From Gammaproteobacteria bacterium (GTDB lineage: Bacteria; Pseudomonadota; Gammaproteobacteria; Pseudomonadales; Azotimanducaceae): a DNA stretch of 64,000 bases. Shown in pieces: positions 11,929 through 20,200 of this stretch (position 1 is its first letter; each line of letters starts with the position of its first letter). Where the stretch lies: positions 1 to 64,000 of the forward strand of contig VYDB01000004.1 in the NCBI GenBank assembly GCA_009843635.1, written 5' to 3'. The position numbers and the translations under genes were made by a program. The notes below the pieces were generated by a model, which worked only from the letters and a program-made list of their open reading frames with translations, had not been told where the DNA came from and made no database searches.

Positions 11929-12106
11929 GGTGGCCAGGGCCATCGTCGAACCTGTCTCGGCGCACAGGCATCTTGCCCTCGACCCGCTCGATCTTGATAT
12001 CGTCGGTCTCGTTGACAAGCACCGATAGGGATTGTCGGGAGACCCGGAGGTGGCTGGCGGCAGCGGTCACCGAAAGCTGAGTCGCTCAAGACGCTGTCGG
12101 CTCACG

Positions 12107-12610
12107 ATGGTTCAACTGAGACGTGACATGATAGTAGGGGAGTATTTTCCGGATGATGACTTGACGATAGGTTGGCTTCAACACGACGTATACGGCCAAG
12201 CGTTGGGGATCATCGTAAATAAGTGCAATCATTACACAAGGTTCGCGAAGGCCGTCTTGGAGCCTGAAGGTTACTCATCATGGGGCACTGTGGGGACGTT
12301 CGATCACCGTACGCTTCAAGAGGCGCACGACTTATTGGCTGCCGCATGGCGATTTCAACACATCCAAGGTCAAATTCAGAAAACAATCTTTGATGACCCC
12401 AAGGAAGACGTTCAAACACTTTGGCTCCATTGGCTTCAAGATGAAGTAGCTCAATGGATCCATCAGCCACAAATCGTTCGCGATGTTCAGTTGATTCTTG
12501 AAAACCAAAACAAACCCTTGGGGTACCAAGCGGAGTCTCGCTTACGCTCGGCCATCCTCGAGAGATTTTTTGACGTGTCGTGGCGAATCGACATTGACGA
12601 GCAGAGTTAA
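12107..12610 (+). CDS. Hypothetical protein of the accessory island
   Basis: About 167 residues from ATG 12107 (alternative ATG 12128 gives 160). No family recognised. The sequence is soluble and helix-rich, with many Trp, His and Gln (LHWLQDEVAQWIHQPQ, ESRLRSAILERFFDVSWR) and no signal peptide or membrane segment. Base composition is lower in GC than greA and carB, marking the left boundary of the acquired segment. A reading frame on the opposite strand (12210-12977) is equally open; I prefer the plus frame because its composition looks protein-like. It precedes the DUF5131 gene by 378 bases, so shared transcription is uncertain. Confidence 0.5.
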   Translation: MVQLRRDMIVGEYFPDDDLTIGWLQHDVYGQALGIIVNKCNHYTRFAKAVLEPEGYSSWGTVGTFDHRTLQEAHDLLAAAWRFQHIQGQIQKTIFDDPKEDVQTLWLHWLQDEVAQWIHQPQIVRDVQLILENQNKPLGYQAESRLRSAILERFFDVSWRIDIDEQS

Positions 12611-12988
12611 ATCGGCCTTTTCTTCGGTAGTAAAAGTCGACGCCGTTTCTCACCGCAATGGTCTTGTGGGTCTCACATTGGGCGGCTTTGCCATCAAGCA
12701 GATTCCGAATGAGAACCTCGGCCATCATGTAGGCGCGGAGAAGAGAGGTGGCTCCGAGCGCCTGCAAGTTAGGACCATTACTACAATGCGTGTGGGACTT
12801 TGGCTCCCGGCCACCGCAGCTATTCTGGAATCCTGATGTGCGATATTTCTGCCACTCTTTGGGGACGGCGTTTATTCGTATCTCAACGCTAAACCACTTG
12901 TATAGTTGGGGTGCAAGAGTGGTAACATCGCTGGATAACGTAACAACATTCCAGCCTTGAACAGTAGCACTAAGCACAGGAAGAAAGA
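12611..12988. other. 378-base AT-richer intergenic stretch
   Basis: No plus-strand gene is convincing here. The minus strand is open (part of 12210-12977) but I recognise no domain in it; it could be a decayed gene. AGGAAG at 12978-12983 is a plausible ribosome-binding site for the GTG at 12989. Confidence 0.4.
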
Positions 12989-13750
12989 GTGGCCGATAGA
13001 TCTAGAATCGAGTGGACCGACGCCACGTGGAATCCAGTTACGGGCTGCACTAAGATCACGCGTGGCTGCGACAACTGCTACGCGGCGCGCTTTGCCGAAC
13101 GGTGGCGTGGAATTCCGGGTCACCCCTACGAGCAGGGTTTCGATATTCGCCAATGGCCTGCCCGGTTGGACCAACCTGCTCGATGGCGCAAGCCACGCAT
13201 GGTCTTTGTTAACTCCATGAGTGACCTGTTTCACAAGGAAGTCGACCGCAGCTTCGTCGATCAAGTATTCGATACGATGGAGTTTGTGGACCGCCACATC
13301 TATCAGATATTGACGAAGCGCAGTTCACGCATGAGGAGCTACCTAGAACACAGATACGCCGAAAAATTGGCGCCCAGCCACATATGGTGCGGTGTGTCCG
13401 TCGAGGATCAATCCGCAGCGGCTAGAATCCGACACCTTCAGGCCGCTCCAGCCGCTGTGCGATTCCTGTCTCTAGAACCGCTTCTTGGTCCAGTCAACGG
13501 TATCGATCTGAAAGGGATATCCTGGGTCATTGTCGGTGGCGAGAGTGGACCGAACGCACGTCCGATGCGCTCGGAATGGGTTTACGAAATCCGGGATTAC
13601 TGCGCTAAAGTTGACGTGCCATTCTTCTTCAAGCAGTGGGGTGGGCGCACACCTAAGGCTGGTGGCCGTACATTAGATGGCATGGAGCACAATGCCATGC
13701 CCACACACCTTGCGGGGAAGAATTCCAATGTCCTTCAAATGGCATCCTGA
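12989..13750 (+). CDS. DUF5131 / phage Gp37-Gp68 family three-Cys-motif protein
   Basis: A 253-residue protein. The N-terminus reads IEWTDATWNPVTGCTKITRG and continues C-D-N-C-Y-A: Cys20, Cys27 and Cys30 form a Cx6CxxC motif that could bind an iron-sulfur cluster, radical-SAM style (inference). Later signatures are VFVNSMSDLFHKEV, YQILTKRSSRM, IWCGVSVEDQ, FLSLEPLLGPV, VIVGGESGPNARPM and PFFFKQWGG, all hallmarks of the Gp37/Gp68 (DUF5131) family of phages and mobile elements. The family is known to be paired with TcmP, and the next gene, overlapping by 23 bases, is TcmP. GTG start with AGGAAG upstream. Molecular function is not established. Confidence 0.88.
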   Translation: MADRSRIEWTDATWNPVTGCTKITRGCDNCYAARFAERWRGIPGHPYEQGFDIRQWPARLDQPARWRKPRMVFVNSMSDLFHKEVDRSFVDQVFDTMEFVDRHIYQILTKRSSRMRSYLEHRYAEKLAPSHIWCGVSVEDQSAAARIRHLQAAPAAVRFLSLEPLLGPVNGIDLKGISWVIVGGESGPNARPMRSEWVYEIRDYCAKVDVPFFFKQWGGRTPKAGGRTLDGMEHNAMPTHLAGKNSNVLQMAS

Positions 13751-14978
13751 CCAACCTCCGCCACCAATTCAGCCACACAGCAAAGCAAAGTTAAAGGTTC
13801 TGCGAAGCTACCTGCGTGCGTATTTTGATAGGCTGAACGTCAATCCAAACAGGGAGGAGTTCAAACTTGATCTGATTGACGGGTTTGCGGGTGGAGGTAC
13901 GTTTCTCGACAAAGACAGTGTAGTTCCTGGAACCCCCTTGATTATGTTGGAGGAAGCAGCTGAGGCCGAAAAACGGTTGAACAAGGGTCGAATCAAGAAA
14001 CTGAATATCGACTGCAAGTTTTACTTTGTAGATAAGAGTAAGGCACACATAGACCATCTAACGAAAGTGCTTGCAGAACGCGGTTATCGCTCGGACAACA
14101 GTAGTATAGTCGTTCGAAATGGACCGTTTGAGAGTCAGATCGAAAGTATTATCCAATCAATCCGACAACGTCAGCCACGTGCTGGCCGAGCTATTTTTCT
14201 TTTGGATCAGACGGGATATTCACAGGTGGAACTGGCGCTGGTATCCCGCATATTCGGAGAATTGCCTGCGGCCGAAGTCATTTTGACTTTTGCCACAGAC
14301 GCCTTGGTCAATCTCCTATCGGATACCCCACAATTTGCCAAAGCCTTGGCTCCGTTGCAATTGGCTGAGTCCATAGAGGAATTGATTCAGCATAGGGACG
14401 AAGGCCGGGGTCGAGCGCTGGTTCAAAGAACGCTGCGTGATCATGTGCGTACTGTCACTGGAGCATTTTACGACACGCCATTCTTCATTCGACCCACCAG
14501 TTCGCGTCGCGCCTTGTGGTTTCTCCATTTGTCGAGACACCCAACGGCTCGCGATGTCATGATTCAACGACATTGGGAAATTCAAAATACTTTCGAACAC
14601 TACGGTTCGGGAGACTTCAATATGTTGGGCTGGGATGCGCTGAAAGATTCTGCGACGCTCCCATTGTTCAAGTTTGGTGAAATCGATGGAGAGCGGCTGC
14701 GAGAACAGCTGTTAGAATCTCTTCCGAGGGAGCTGTTTGGTCTAGTGTCGGAACAACCGGTTACAGTTGATGCATTGCGGCATAGTCTTGCAAATCGGAC
14801 GGCGGCCCGTTTTTCTGATCTCGACGAAATCGTGTTGAAGCTCTTCGAAGAAAAGGAGTTTGAGATACAAGGCCCGGATGGCAGGGCTCGCTCGCGAACA
14901 TTGAGGCGACTAAAGCCAACGGATCGAATCGCGCTACCTCCAACGCTATTGCTTCCCGGATTGTCTCGGCGATCATGA
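13728..14978 (+). CDS. tcmP: Three-Cys-motif partner protein TcmP
   Basis: 416 residues from ATG 13728 (GGGGAAG upstream), overlapping the DUF5131 gene by 23 bases. The N-terminal 200 residues have a Rossmann methyltransferase pattern: LIDGFAGGGTF (residues 49-59; SAM-loop-like), YFVDKSKAHI (about 99-108) and IFLLDQTGYSQV (about 156-167) where DPxGY is expected. The rest has no motif I know; ERFFDL-type catalytic signatures are absent. TcmP is defined by pairing with three-Cys DUF5131 proteins. This region is clearly AT-richer than its surroundings (23 G+C in bases 14101-14160), a sign of transfer. It converges on the restriction-modification gene, overlapping by 6 bases. Confidence 0.85.
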   Translation: MSFKWHPDQPPPPIQPHSKAKLKVLRSYLRAYFDRLNVNPNREEFKLDLIDGFAGGGTFLDKDSVVPGTPLIMLEEAAEAEKRLNKGRIKKLNIDCKFYFVDKSKAHIDHLTKVLAERGYRSDNSSIVVRNGPFESQIESIIQSIRQRQPRAGRAIFLLDQTGYSQVELALVSRIFGELPAAEVILTFATDALVNLLSDTPQFAKALAPLQLAESIEELIQHRDEGRGRALVQRTLRDHVRTVTGAFYDTPFFIRPTSSRRALWFLHLSRHPTARDVMIQRHWEIQNTFEHYGSGDFNMLGWDALKDSATLPLFKFGEIDGERLREQLLESLPRELFGLVSEQPVTVDALRHSLANRTAARFSDLDEIVLKLFEEKEFEIQGPDGRARSRTLRRLKPTDRIALPPTLLLPGLSRRS

Positions 14979-17900
14979 CCGCGTTCGAGTAGTCCTCATT
15001 GATATTTCTGCGATCCGGCGGGCGATTCCCGAGAACTGTTGGACTTCCTCTAGGTGGGATGGACGTTGGAGGATGGATTGCTCGCGATAGGAGAGCCACT
15101 TCTTGAGCACTTGGTAGCCGCCGAGCTTGTAGTGCCAGACGGCTGCGGGGACATTGCGCCAGAAGGCGTTGGCGTTTAGGTGGATGTCGTAGGTGGTTTC
15201 GCCAAGCACGGGCAGGGAGTCGGATAGGGCGGTGCGTTCCTCGGCTGTGAAGGGGCGTTCGACGGCGTTGCCCTGGCGGGGCATCACGGCGTCGCCTTGG
15301 CCGTGGTGTCCCCAACCGGCGGTGATGGCGAAGTCCTTTCCGGTCATGTTGCGTCCGTTGGCCGTGCAGGGGACGGCAATGGCGGCGATTTCCTGGCGCA
15401 GAGGGGCTAGCGTGACGCCGGGCACGGGTGTTTCGGGGTCGAGCAGAGTGGCAAGCTCCCGCCCGTGCGCCGCTGATCGCCGCAGCGCTTCGGCAGTGCC
15501 TTGGTCGCCGCTGTTCGGATAGCCCGGCAGGGGAATGCGCGGCCACTCCATGCGCAGTGCACCGGCGTTGGCCTCGCGGTAGGTGGGGTCGTGCAGAATG
15601 GCAAGTGCGTGGTGGAAAAGGTCTTCTGGGCCCAAGCCCAAATCATCGAGATAGCGTTGTGCAGTGGGAGTCAGATTGGGTTGGAGTGCACTTGGGCCCA
15701 CGCCGCTGATGCCGTGATCCCGCAGCCAAGCTGGGAGCATCATTGCTCCGCGCTCAATGAGGTGAAGCGACGATATGTGAGTGGAGAAACAGGCCTGCGG
15801 CTCTTCGGCACTCTTGCGTAGGTGTTGGGCGGCGGATAGCCACAAGTTTCCCGCAAATACATGCGGTCGGTATTCAGCCCGCGGACGGTCTAGCAGGTTG
15901 CCCTCCCCGTCCCAGTAGAGCCATCGGTAATCAAAAGGCCGGTAGGCGAAGCGAATGAACCCGGACTCGTCCGGCCCGCCACGCTTCAGCAACTCATCCC
16001 GCACCGCACGAGCGTCGAACCGCGCGGTTGTTTTCATTACCGCCGGGTGGCGCCGCTCAATTTCCTCATGGCTGAGGCTGGTATCGAAGTAGTCGCCCAC
16101 ACGCGCTCGGAGCCGGTCGAGATCGATATCGACAAGGAACCCATCGCGGCTGGTTTTGACACCGGGAAACGAGAGCGGAAACAGCTCAGGCAACGATGGC
16201 CAGTCGAACCAGGCGGCGCTCACCGCCGTTCGCACGAAGGGCAGGCCGAGTGGCAAGACGGGCTTAACCTCTTCGTAGAGCGCATCCGGTGCCGCCTCCG
16301 CCGTCGCGGTCAGTTCCTCTGGTTTTGCTTGTCCCCACAGATGCCGGAAGCCGACCGCTTCGGCAGGCTTGTGGTCCGCCTTGCGCACCAGCGTTGCGAT
16401 CGCTGTGCCCACTTGGATGCCGACGGGGTCACTTTCGGTGGAGAAGATGCTGGGGTCCGGCGATCCGTCCGGGGCAACCTTGCCGGTCTTGTACTTGTCG
16501 CCGTTCAGGCAATCGATGCGCACCGCGTCGAACGCCTCCAGATACCGCTCCCGCATCCCGGTGAACGACAGGCCATCGAGCCAGGAGTAGTTGGAGATGA
16601 AGCAGACCACGCCCTGCCCGGTCTTCTCCGCGATGCGCCGTTCCGCCATTCGGAAGAAGCGCACGTAGAGGTCGTTCAACCCTTGCCCTTCGGGTCGCCG
16701 CACCCGCTTGGTGGCTCGGTAGGCTTCGGAGAGTTCCCGCTCCTCGTCCACGGCCATGCCGGCAAAGCCGTTGTAGGGCGGGTTGCCGAGGACCACGAGG
16801 ATGGGCGCGTCCCGTTTCACCTGTTCAGCGCGGTCGCGCTCCTCCTCCAGTTCCGGGAAGGGGAGCGGTTTGGATGGGCGGGGTTCCCAACCCGTCAGGG
16901 CGTTGGTGAGGAAGACGCCGGCGCGCTCGGTGCCGTCCTCCGCCAACGGTGCGTCCAAGTCCTGCATGGTCAGGCCAACCTGCAGGTGCGCGACGACGAA
17001 GGGCGCGGGCATGATCTCGAAGCCGAACACCCGCTCGGTCGCCGCCTGCTTCACCCTTGCGCCGGCCAACGCCCCCAGCCCCTGTCCGTGCAGGTTGGCG
17101 GCGATGCGGCGCAGCACCTCGGCCATGTAGGCGCCGGTGCCGCAGCAGGGGTCGAGCACAAACACGTTCTCCGCCGCCAGCCCTTCGGGAATGTTCAGAT
17201 CGTCCTTCAGCGCCTTGTCAACGCGGGCGACCATGTAGCGGACCACCTCGGTGGGCGTGTACCAGACGCCAAGCTGCTTGCGCAGCGCCGGATCGAAGGA
17301 CTCCAGGAACGGCTCGTAGAAGTAGGGGACGGCCTCGCCCTCGTTGAAGCGCGAGAAAAAGGCGTGGCGGTCAACCCGGTCGAGCGCGGCAGCGGTCCAA
17401 TCCAGCACTTCGACCAAGCCGAGCGGCTGCAGCCTGCCGGGTTGGGAGAGCTGCTGAAAGAGCGCTGCCAGCACGGGTGCCCGCAGGTGCCAGACCGCCG
17501 TGCGCCAATCGAATCTCTCCGTTGCGGACTGACCCTGCCTCGCCCACAGCACCCATGCGGAGAAGATGCCGTAGAACAGCGTCTGTACCAGCGTCGAGTG
17601 GAAGAAACGCGCGCCCTTTTCGCCCTCGAAGCGGACGCCGAGCGCGTCTTCCAGCGCCGTGCGCACCATCGCCAGCGCCGCCGCATCACCCGTCGCTTCC
17701 ACCCGCGCCAGTCCGTCGCGCGCATAGGATGCGAGCAGCCACGCCAGATCCTTGGGCTCCGCCAGTGCGGCCCGATGCGACAGCGCTCGGGCGAGGTATT
17801 CGCCAAGGCCGGCGCCGGCTCCTTGGGCGAAGACGCGGGGCTTCTCCAGTTCGCGCCAGAAGTCGTCCGCGCTGTCCGCCAGCCGGAAGGTTTCCAGCTT

Positions 17901-18323
17901 CGCAGGCTGGCCGGTTCCGTCCTCGCCCATCAAGACGAAGTCACGCAGGTTGGTGACCAGCACCAGCCTGTAGAGGCCGTAGTAGCGGCTCACCTGATCG
18001 CCCGCGGCAGTGAGCCAGGCATCATCATCCGCCGCTTTCACCTCAACCACGCCGCATTCCGGCAACTGACCTTCGCGGGGTCGGCCCCGCTGCACTTGCT
18101 TTGCGGCGTAGAGGCCGAAGTCCGGATGCCCCGCGCCTTGGTCGGCCAGTTCGCCGACGCAAAACACCTTGGGCTTGAGCGTTGCGCCGATGGCGTTCAG
18201 TAGGTTAGCCAACGGCCCGTAGCTGGAACGTTCGCCGGTCGCGCCACCGGAAGCCCGCACCCGCCGTAGGTCAGCTAAGTAGTCTTCAACCGCCGCCCTC
18301 AGTTTGGTGTTTGTTGCTGTCAT
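14973..18323 (-). CDS. Single-chain restriction-modification enzyme (Type IIG / Type ISP-like) with N6-adenine methylase
   Basis: A 1116-residue protein. Residues about 68-96 (G-H-P-D68-F-G ... V-V-E94-V-K96) fit a PD-(D/E)xK nuclease core. A methylase domain follows: FVLDPCCGTGAYMAEVL (about 385-400, SAM motif I) and VVLGNPPYNGF (about 510-520, catalytic NPPY of N6-adenine methylases). The C-terminal ~450 residues (RFAYRPFDYRWLYWDGEGN, ITAGWGHHGQGDAV) resemble the Type ISP specificity domain. No helicase motifs occur, so it lacks the translocase of true Type ISP enzymes. One protein would cut, modify and recognise DNA. GC is higher than in the adjacent TcmP pair, so the two may have arrived separately. 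Confidence 0.82.
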   Translation of the reverse strand: MTATNTKLRAAVEDYLADLRRVRASGGATGERSSYGPLANLLNAIGATLKPKVFCVGELADQGAGHPDFGLYAAKQVQRGRPREGQLPECGVVEVKAADDDAWLTAAGDQVSRYYGLYRLVLVTNLRDFVLMGEDGTGQPAKLETFRLADSADDFWRELEKPRVFAQGAGAGLGEYLARALSHRAALAEPKDLAWLLASYARDGLARVEATGDAAALAMVRTALEDALGVRFEGEKGARFFHSTLVQTLFYGIFSAWVLWARQGQSATERFDWRTAVWHLRAPVLAALFQQLSQPGRLQPLGLVEVLDWTAAALDRVDRHAFFSRFNEGEAVPYFYEPFLESFDPALRKQLGVWYTPTEVVRYMVARVDKALKDDLNIPEGLAAENVFVLDPCCGTGAYMAEVLRRIAANLHGQGLGALAGARVKQAATERVFGFEIMPAPFVVAHLQVGLTMQDLDAPLAEDGTERAGVFLTNALTGWEPRPSKPLPFPELEEERDRAEQVKRDAPILVVLGNPPYNGFAGMAVDEERELSEAYRATKRVRRPEGQGLNDLYVRFFRMAERRIAEKTGQGVVCFISNYSWLDGLSFTGMRERYLEAFDAVRIDCLNGDKYKTGKVAPDGSPDPSIFSTESDPVGIQVGTAIATLVRKADHKPAEAVGFRHLWGQAKPEELTATAEAAPDALYEEVKPVLPLGLPFVRTAVSAAWFDWPSLPELFPLSFPGVKTSRDGFLVDIDLDRLRARVGDYFDTSLSHEEIERRHPAVMKTTARFDARAVRDELLKRGGPDESGFIRFAYRPFDYRWLYWDGEGNLLDRPRAEYRPHVFAGNLWLSAAQHLRKSAEEPQACFSTHISSLHLIERGAMMLPAWLRDHGISGVGPSALQPNLTPTAQRYLDDLGLGPEDLFHHALAILHDPTYREANAGALRMEWPRIPLPGYPNSGDQGTAEALRRSAAHGRELATLLDPETPVPGVTLAPLRQEIAAIAVPCTANGRNMTGKDFAITAGWGHHGQGDAVMPRQGNAVERPFTAEERTALSDSLPVLGETTYDIHLNANAFWRNVPAAVWHYKLGGYQVLKKWLSYREQSILQRPSHLEEVQQFSGIARRIAEISMRTTRTRS

Positions 18324-18577
18324 CGAAACCCGTCAGGGATGCGCGAGCGAATTCGCGCCCTCCGGCTCGCTTTGCTTGGGGCGGCACTATACCGATTCTC
18401 AGGAATTGCGGTGGACATCTTCACCGTCACGGGCCACGTGGCCGATTTGCAGTGCCACAGGGTCAATGGCTTACAACACTTGCAGCCTTTTCCTACAGAA
18501 ATTGCCCTTGTGGCGATGCCAAACTGCGCTGGCGGCAGGCCGACGGACAGCGGCCAGGGGCCGAAAATGCCGAGGCC

Positions 18578-18594
18578 CGCGCCCTATGGGCGCG
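18578..18594. repeat. REP-like palindrome, copy 1
   Basis: Arms CGCGCCC (18578-18584) and GGGCGCG (18588-18594) form a perfect 7-base-pair hairpin around a TAT loop. The same 7-bp stem with a TAC loop occurs at 27365-27381. It lies 10 bases upstream of the tRNA-Leu-like gene. Confidence 0.6.
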
Positions 18595-18603
18595 AACCCC
18601 GGG

Positions 18604-18705
18604 GCCTCAGTGGCGGAATTGGTAGACGCAGGGGACTGGCACTCCCCCGGAATGTTGCAGCACAGTCTGCACGCCGTGCGGGTTCGACTCCCGCCTGAGG
18701 CACCA
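18604..18705 (+). tRNA. tRNA-Leu-shaped gene with anticodon GGC (alanine codon GCC), long variable arm
   Basis: A full cloverleaf folds by hand: acceptor 18604-18610 with 18695-18701 (seven pairs), TG linker, D arm 18613-18629, anticodon stem 18631-18635 with 18643-18647, loop CTGGCAC (18636-18642), variable arm of 30 bases (18648-18677) with stems CGG/CCG and TGCAG/CTGCA, T arm 18678-18694, A73 and an encoded CCA (18703-18705). The D arm is identical to that of tRNA-Leu(GAG) at 39563, and A73 plus the long arm are Leu-type, yet positions 34-36 read GGC. The acceptor has C3-G70, not the G3-U70 needed by alanyl-tRNA synthetase. The arm is about twice the usual length. I see no clear promoter. 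Confidence 0.8.
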
Positions 18706-19294
18706 ACTCCAGCCTTGCGCGGCGAGGGCAGGGCAGGCCAACCCCGTCCTCCAAGCGCTCGTGGAGGGGACCATGCCAGCAATCGGGAAAGCGGTCAATA
18801 CTGATCGAACCGAGCGAACCAAGGGAAGTGGTTTAAGCCGTGGAACCAAGTTGGTCCTCTTGGGCTTCTCGGTCTATATTGTCGTTGCCGCCGGGTAGGC
18901 CGGGTAATTGGCACCCGCCAGACCGCCGTCCCGGTAGATGGTTTGCCGCTTAGCGCGGCCAGCGTACTGAACCGAGGGTTGCGTCTCGGACCGGCGGCGG
19001 CTACTTCACCTTGCCTGTCAAGGGCTCATAGCGCCTGCATCCCAAGCCCTGCCGACACTGGACCCGCTTGGATGAGTGTCCGGTAAACAGAGGGGCTGGT
19101 TGATATCACCGTAACAGCGCGTGTAGGGCAACCACCGAACGCTCCATCAGTGATCGCTGATTTTGGGGCATAGGCCCCCAATTGGTGCCTATTGGGTTAG
19201 AGTGGAGTGGTTCACATGGTTAGTGCGGGCAGGCGGTGCAGTCTTGGCGCTGCGGCCTGCATCGGTAGGTGGCTTTCACAAGGAGGATTGAAGA
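18706..19294. other. Intergenic stretch after the tRNA-like gene, with structured-element copy 1
   Basis: No protein gene is supported. Bases 18848-19000 hold a promoter-like region and the first copy of the structured element (annotated separately). A GC-rich inverted pair (CCTCCA/TGGAGG, about 18750-18770) lies downstream of the tRNA-like gene but has no T tract. From 19001 to 19279 I see nothing definite; AAGGAGG at 19280-19286 belongs to the next small gene. Confidence 0.5.
18887..19000 (+). ncRNA. Putative structured small RNA element, copy 1
   Basis: A 114-base element matching 20201-20314 without gaps at 99 of 114 positions. Hand-folded stems: P1 18899-18904/18930-18935; P2 18909-18912/18917-18920; P3 18945-18949/18955-18959; P4 18972-18976/18985-18989. 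None of the 15 differences breaks a stem; five are the whole P3 loop and one turns a P1 G-C pair into G-U. A promoter-like pair, TTGGTC (18851-18856) and TATATT (18875-18880) with 18 bases between, would start transcription about at its first base. No T-rich terminator is seen. Strand is inferred from the promoter boxes. It could instead be a palindromic DNA repeat. Confidence 0.5.
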
Positions 19295-19438
19295 GTGCAA
19301 GCGTTGCAAGCGGCCCAAGTCGCTGGTGCCTTCATTCCGAGGGCTGGGTGGCCAGTAGCGGCCTTGAGGCAAATCAAGCTCATGGTCCTTGCGGAAACGG
19401 AAGCCATTCAGCGGTTTGTCTGTCCGAAAGTGAGTTGA
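19295..19438 (+). CDS. Small hypothetical protein, 47 residues
   Basis: GTG at 19295 lies 8 bases after a perfect AAGGAGG (19280-19286), and 47 codons run to TGA at 19436-19438. The product, starting MQALQAAQVAGAFIPRAG and ending in TEAIQRFVCPKVS, has no known domain; it is mildly amphipathic with one Cys. The next gene starts 8 bases after this stop, and the third overlaps the second, suggesting a three-gene unit enclosed by the two structured elements. The strong ribosome-binding site is the main support. Confidence 0.45.
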   Translation: MQALQAAQVAGAFIPRAGWPVAALRQIKLMVLAETEAIQRFVCPKVS

Positions 19439-19445
19439 AGCCGGA

Positions 19446-19754
19446 ATGCTCTACGCAATTTTCCCTTTGTCGGACGCCGATCTGCATGCAGCTCTGGATT
19501 CATCGGAGCAGTCACTTGATCTGCCGGATCGAGTGAAGACCGCAGTCGGCAAGGTTTACGACAAATATGCTCCCATGGCGTGGTTTGTCGACTACGACGG
19601 AACAACAGACGACTTGGTCGATTTGATTTGGCCAGATGAACAGAAAGCTGAGGCCTGCGCTTTCGTTGACGGCATAGTTGTAAGTGCTGGCGGGCTGGCG
19701 GGATACGCCTCCAATGACCTCTGGGAATGGCTGAGGATCAACCGTGGGAAGTGA
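19446..19754 (+). CDS. Hypothetical acidic protein, 102 residues
   Basis: No family recognised. The product is soluble and acidic, starting MLYAIFPLSDADLHAALDSS, with a run rich in Asp (FVDYDGTTDDLVDLIW) and a C-terminal ASNDLWEWLRINRGK. No signal peptide or membrane segment. It lies 7 bases after a 47-codon gene and overlaps the following gene by 11 bases, so the three are probably cotranslated. The acidic character beside a membrane-anchored neighbour would suit an inhibitor or immunity-type role, but nothing in the sequence proves this. Confidence 0.55.
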   Translation: MLYAIFPLSDADLHAALDSSEQSLDLPDRVKTAVGKVYDKYAPMAWFVDYDGTTDDLVDLIWPDEQKAEACAFVDGIVVSAGGLAGYASNDLWEWLRINRGK

Positions 19755-20118
19755 GAAGAAGCGCTCTGAGCGCACACGCCACCTAGGGGAAGAATCCCAC
19801 TCGTCTCAACAATGGATCATGAAGGGTTTCGATGATCTCCGTGATCGATTGGACCGAATGGAAGATCGGCTCAGCCAAGACATCAGGAACGTAAGCAGCC
19901 GAGTCGATGACATTGACGAAAAACGCCTGAGGCCTCTCGAAAAAAGGTTGTGGATGGCGGTGGGGGCGGTCGCCGTTCTGTCGGCCCTGACGGCGTTCCT
20001 CGGCACCTCTTTGGGGAACCGCTACGACTTCTACTTTGTTCCAAGGCCAAGCAGCCCCCCGGTCGAAGCCTCGGCTCCTTCTGGCCAGATTTCCAAGGCA
20101 ACGCCTAGTGATGGATGA
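19744..20118 (+). CDS. Hypothetical coiled-coil protein with one transmembrane helix, 124 residues
   Basis: GTG start at 19744 with GAGG seven bases upstream, overlapping the previous gene by 11 bases. Order of features: basic N-terminus (MGSEKKRSERTRHLG), a heptad-rich coiled coil (FDDLRDRLDRMEDRLSQDIR, about residues 29-48, continuing to about 68), a single membrane helix (LWMAVGAVAVLSALTAFLG, about 69-87) and a Pro/Ser-rich tail. Similar layouts occur in phage-type membrane accessory proteins and in small anchored scaffolds. No named family. The tail probably faces the periplasm. Confidence 0.6.
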   Translation: MGSEKKRSERTRHLGEESHSSQQWIMKGFDDLRDRLDRMEDRLSQDIRNVSSRVDDIDEKRLRPLEKRLWMAVGAVAVLSALTAFLGTSLGNRYDFYFVPRPSSPPVEASAPSGQISKATPSDG

Positions 20119-20200
20119 GGAGTCTTGAACTGAGGGAGCAGGCATCAGCCGCTGATTTCAAAGTTGATCTTTCCGGGCATCCAGGGCTACAGTGGCACTG

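Noticed and set aside
12210..12977. A 255-codon minus-strand frame opposite the hypothetical gene at 12107
   Set aside because: It is as long as the plus-strand gene but shows no domain, has odd composition, and its left half is antisense to a more protein-like frame. A decayed gene in its right half cannot be excluded.
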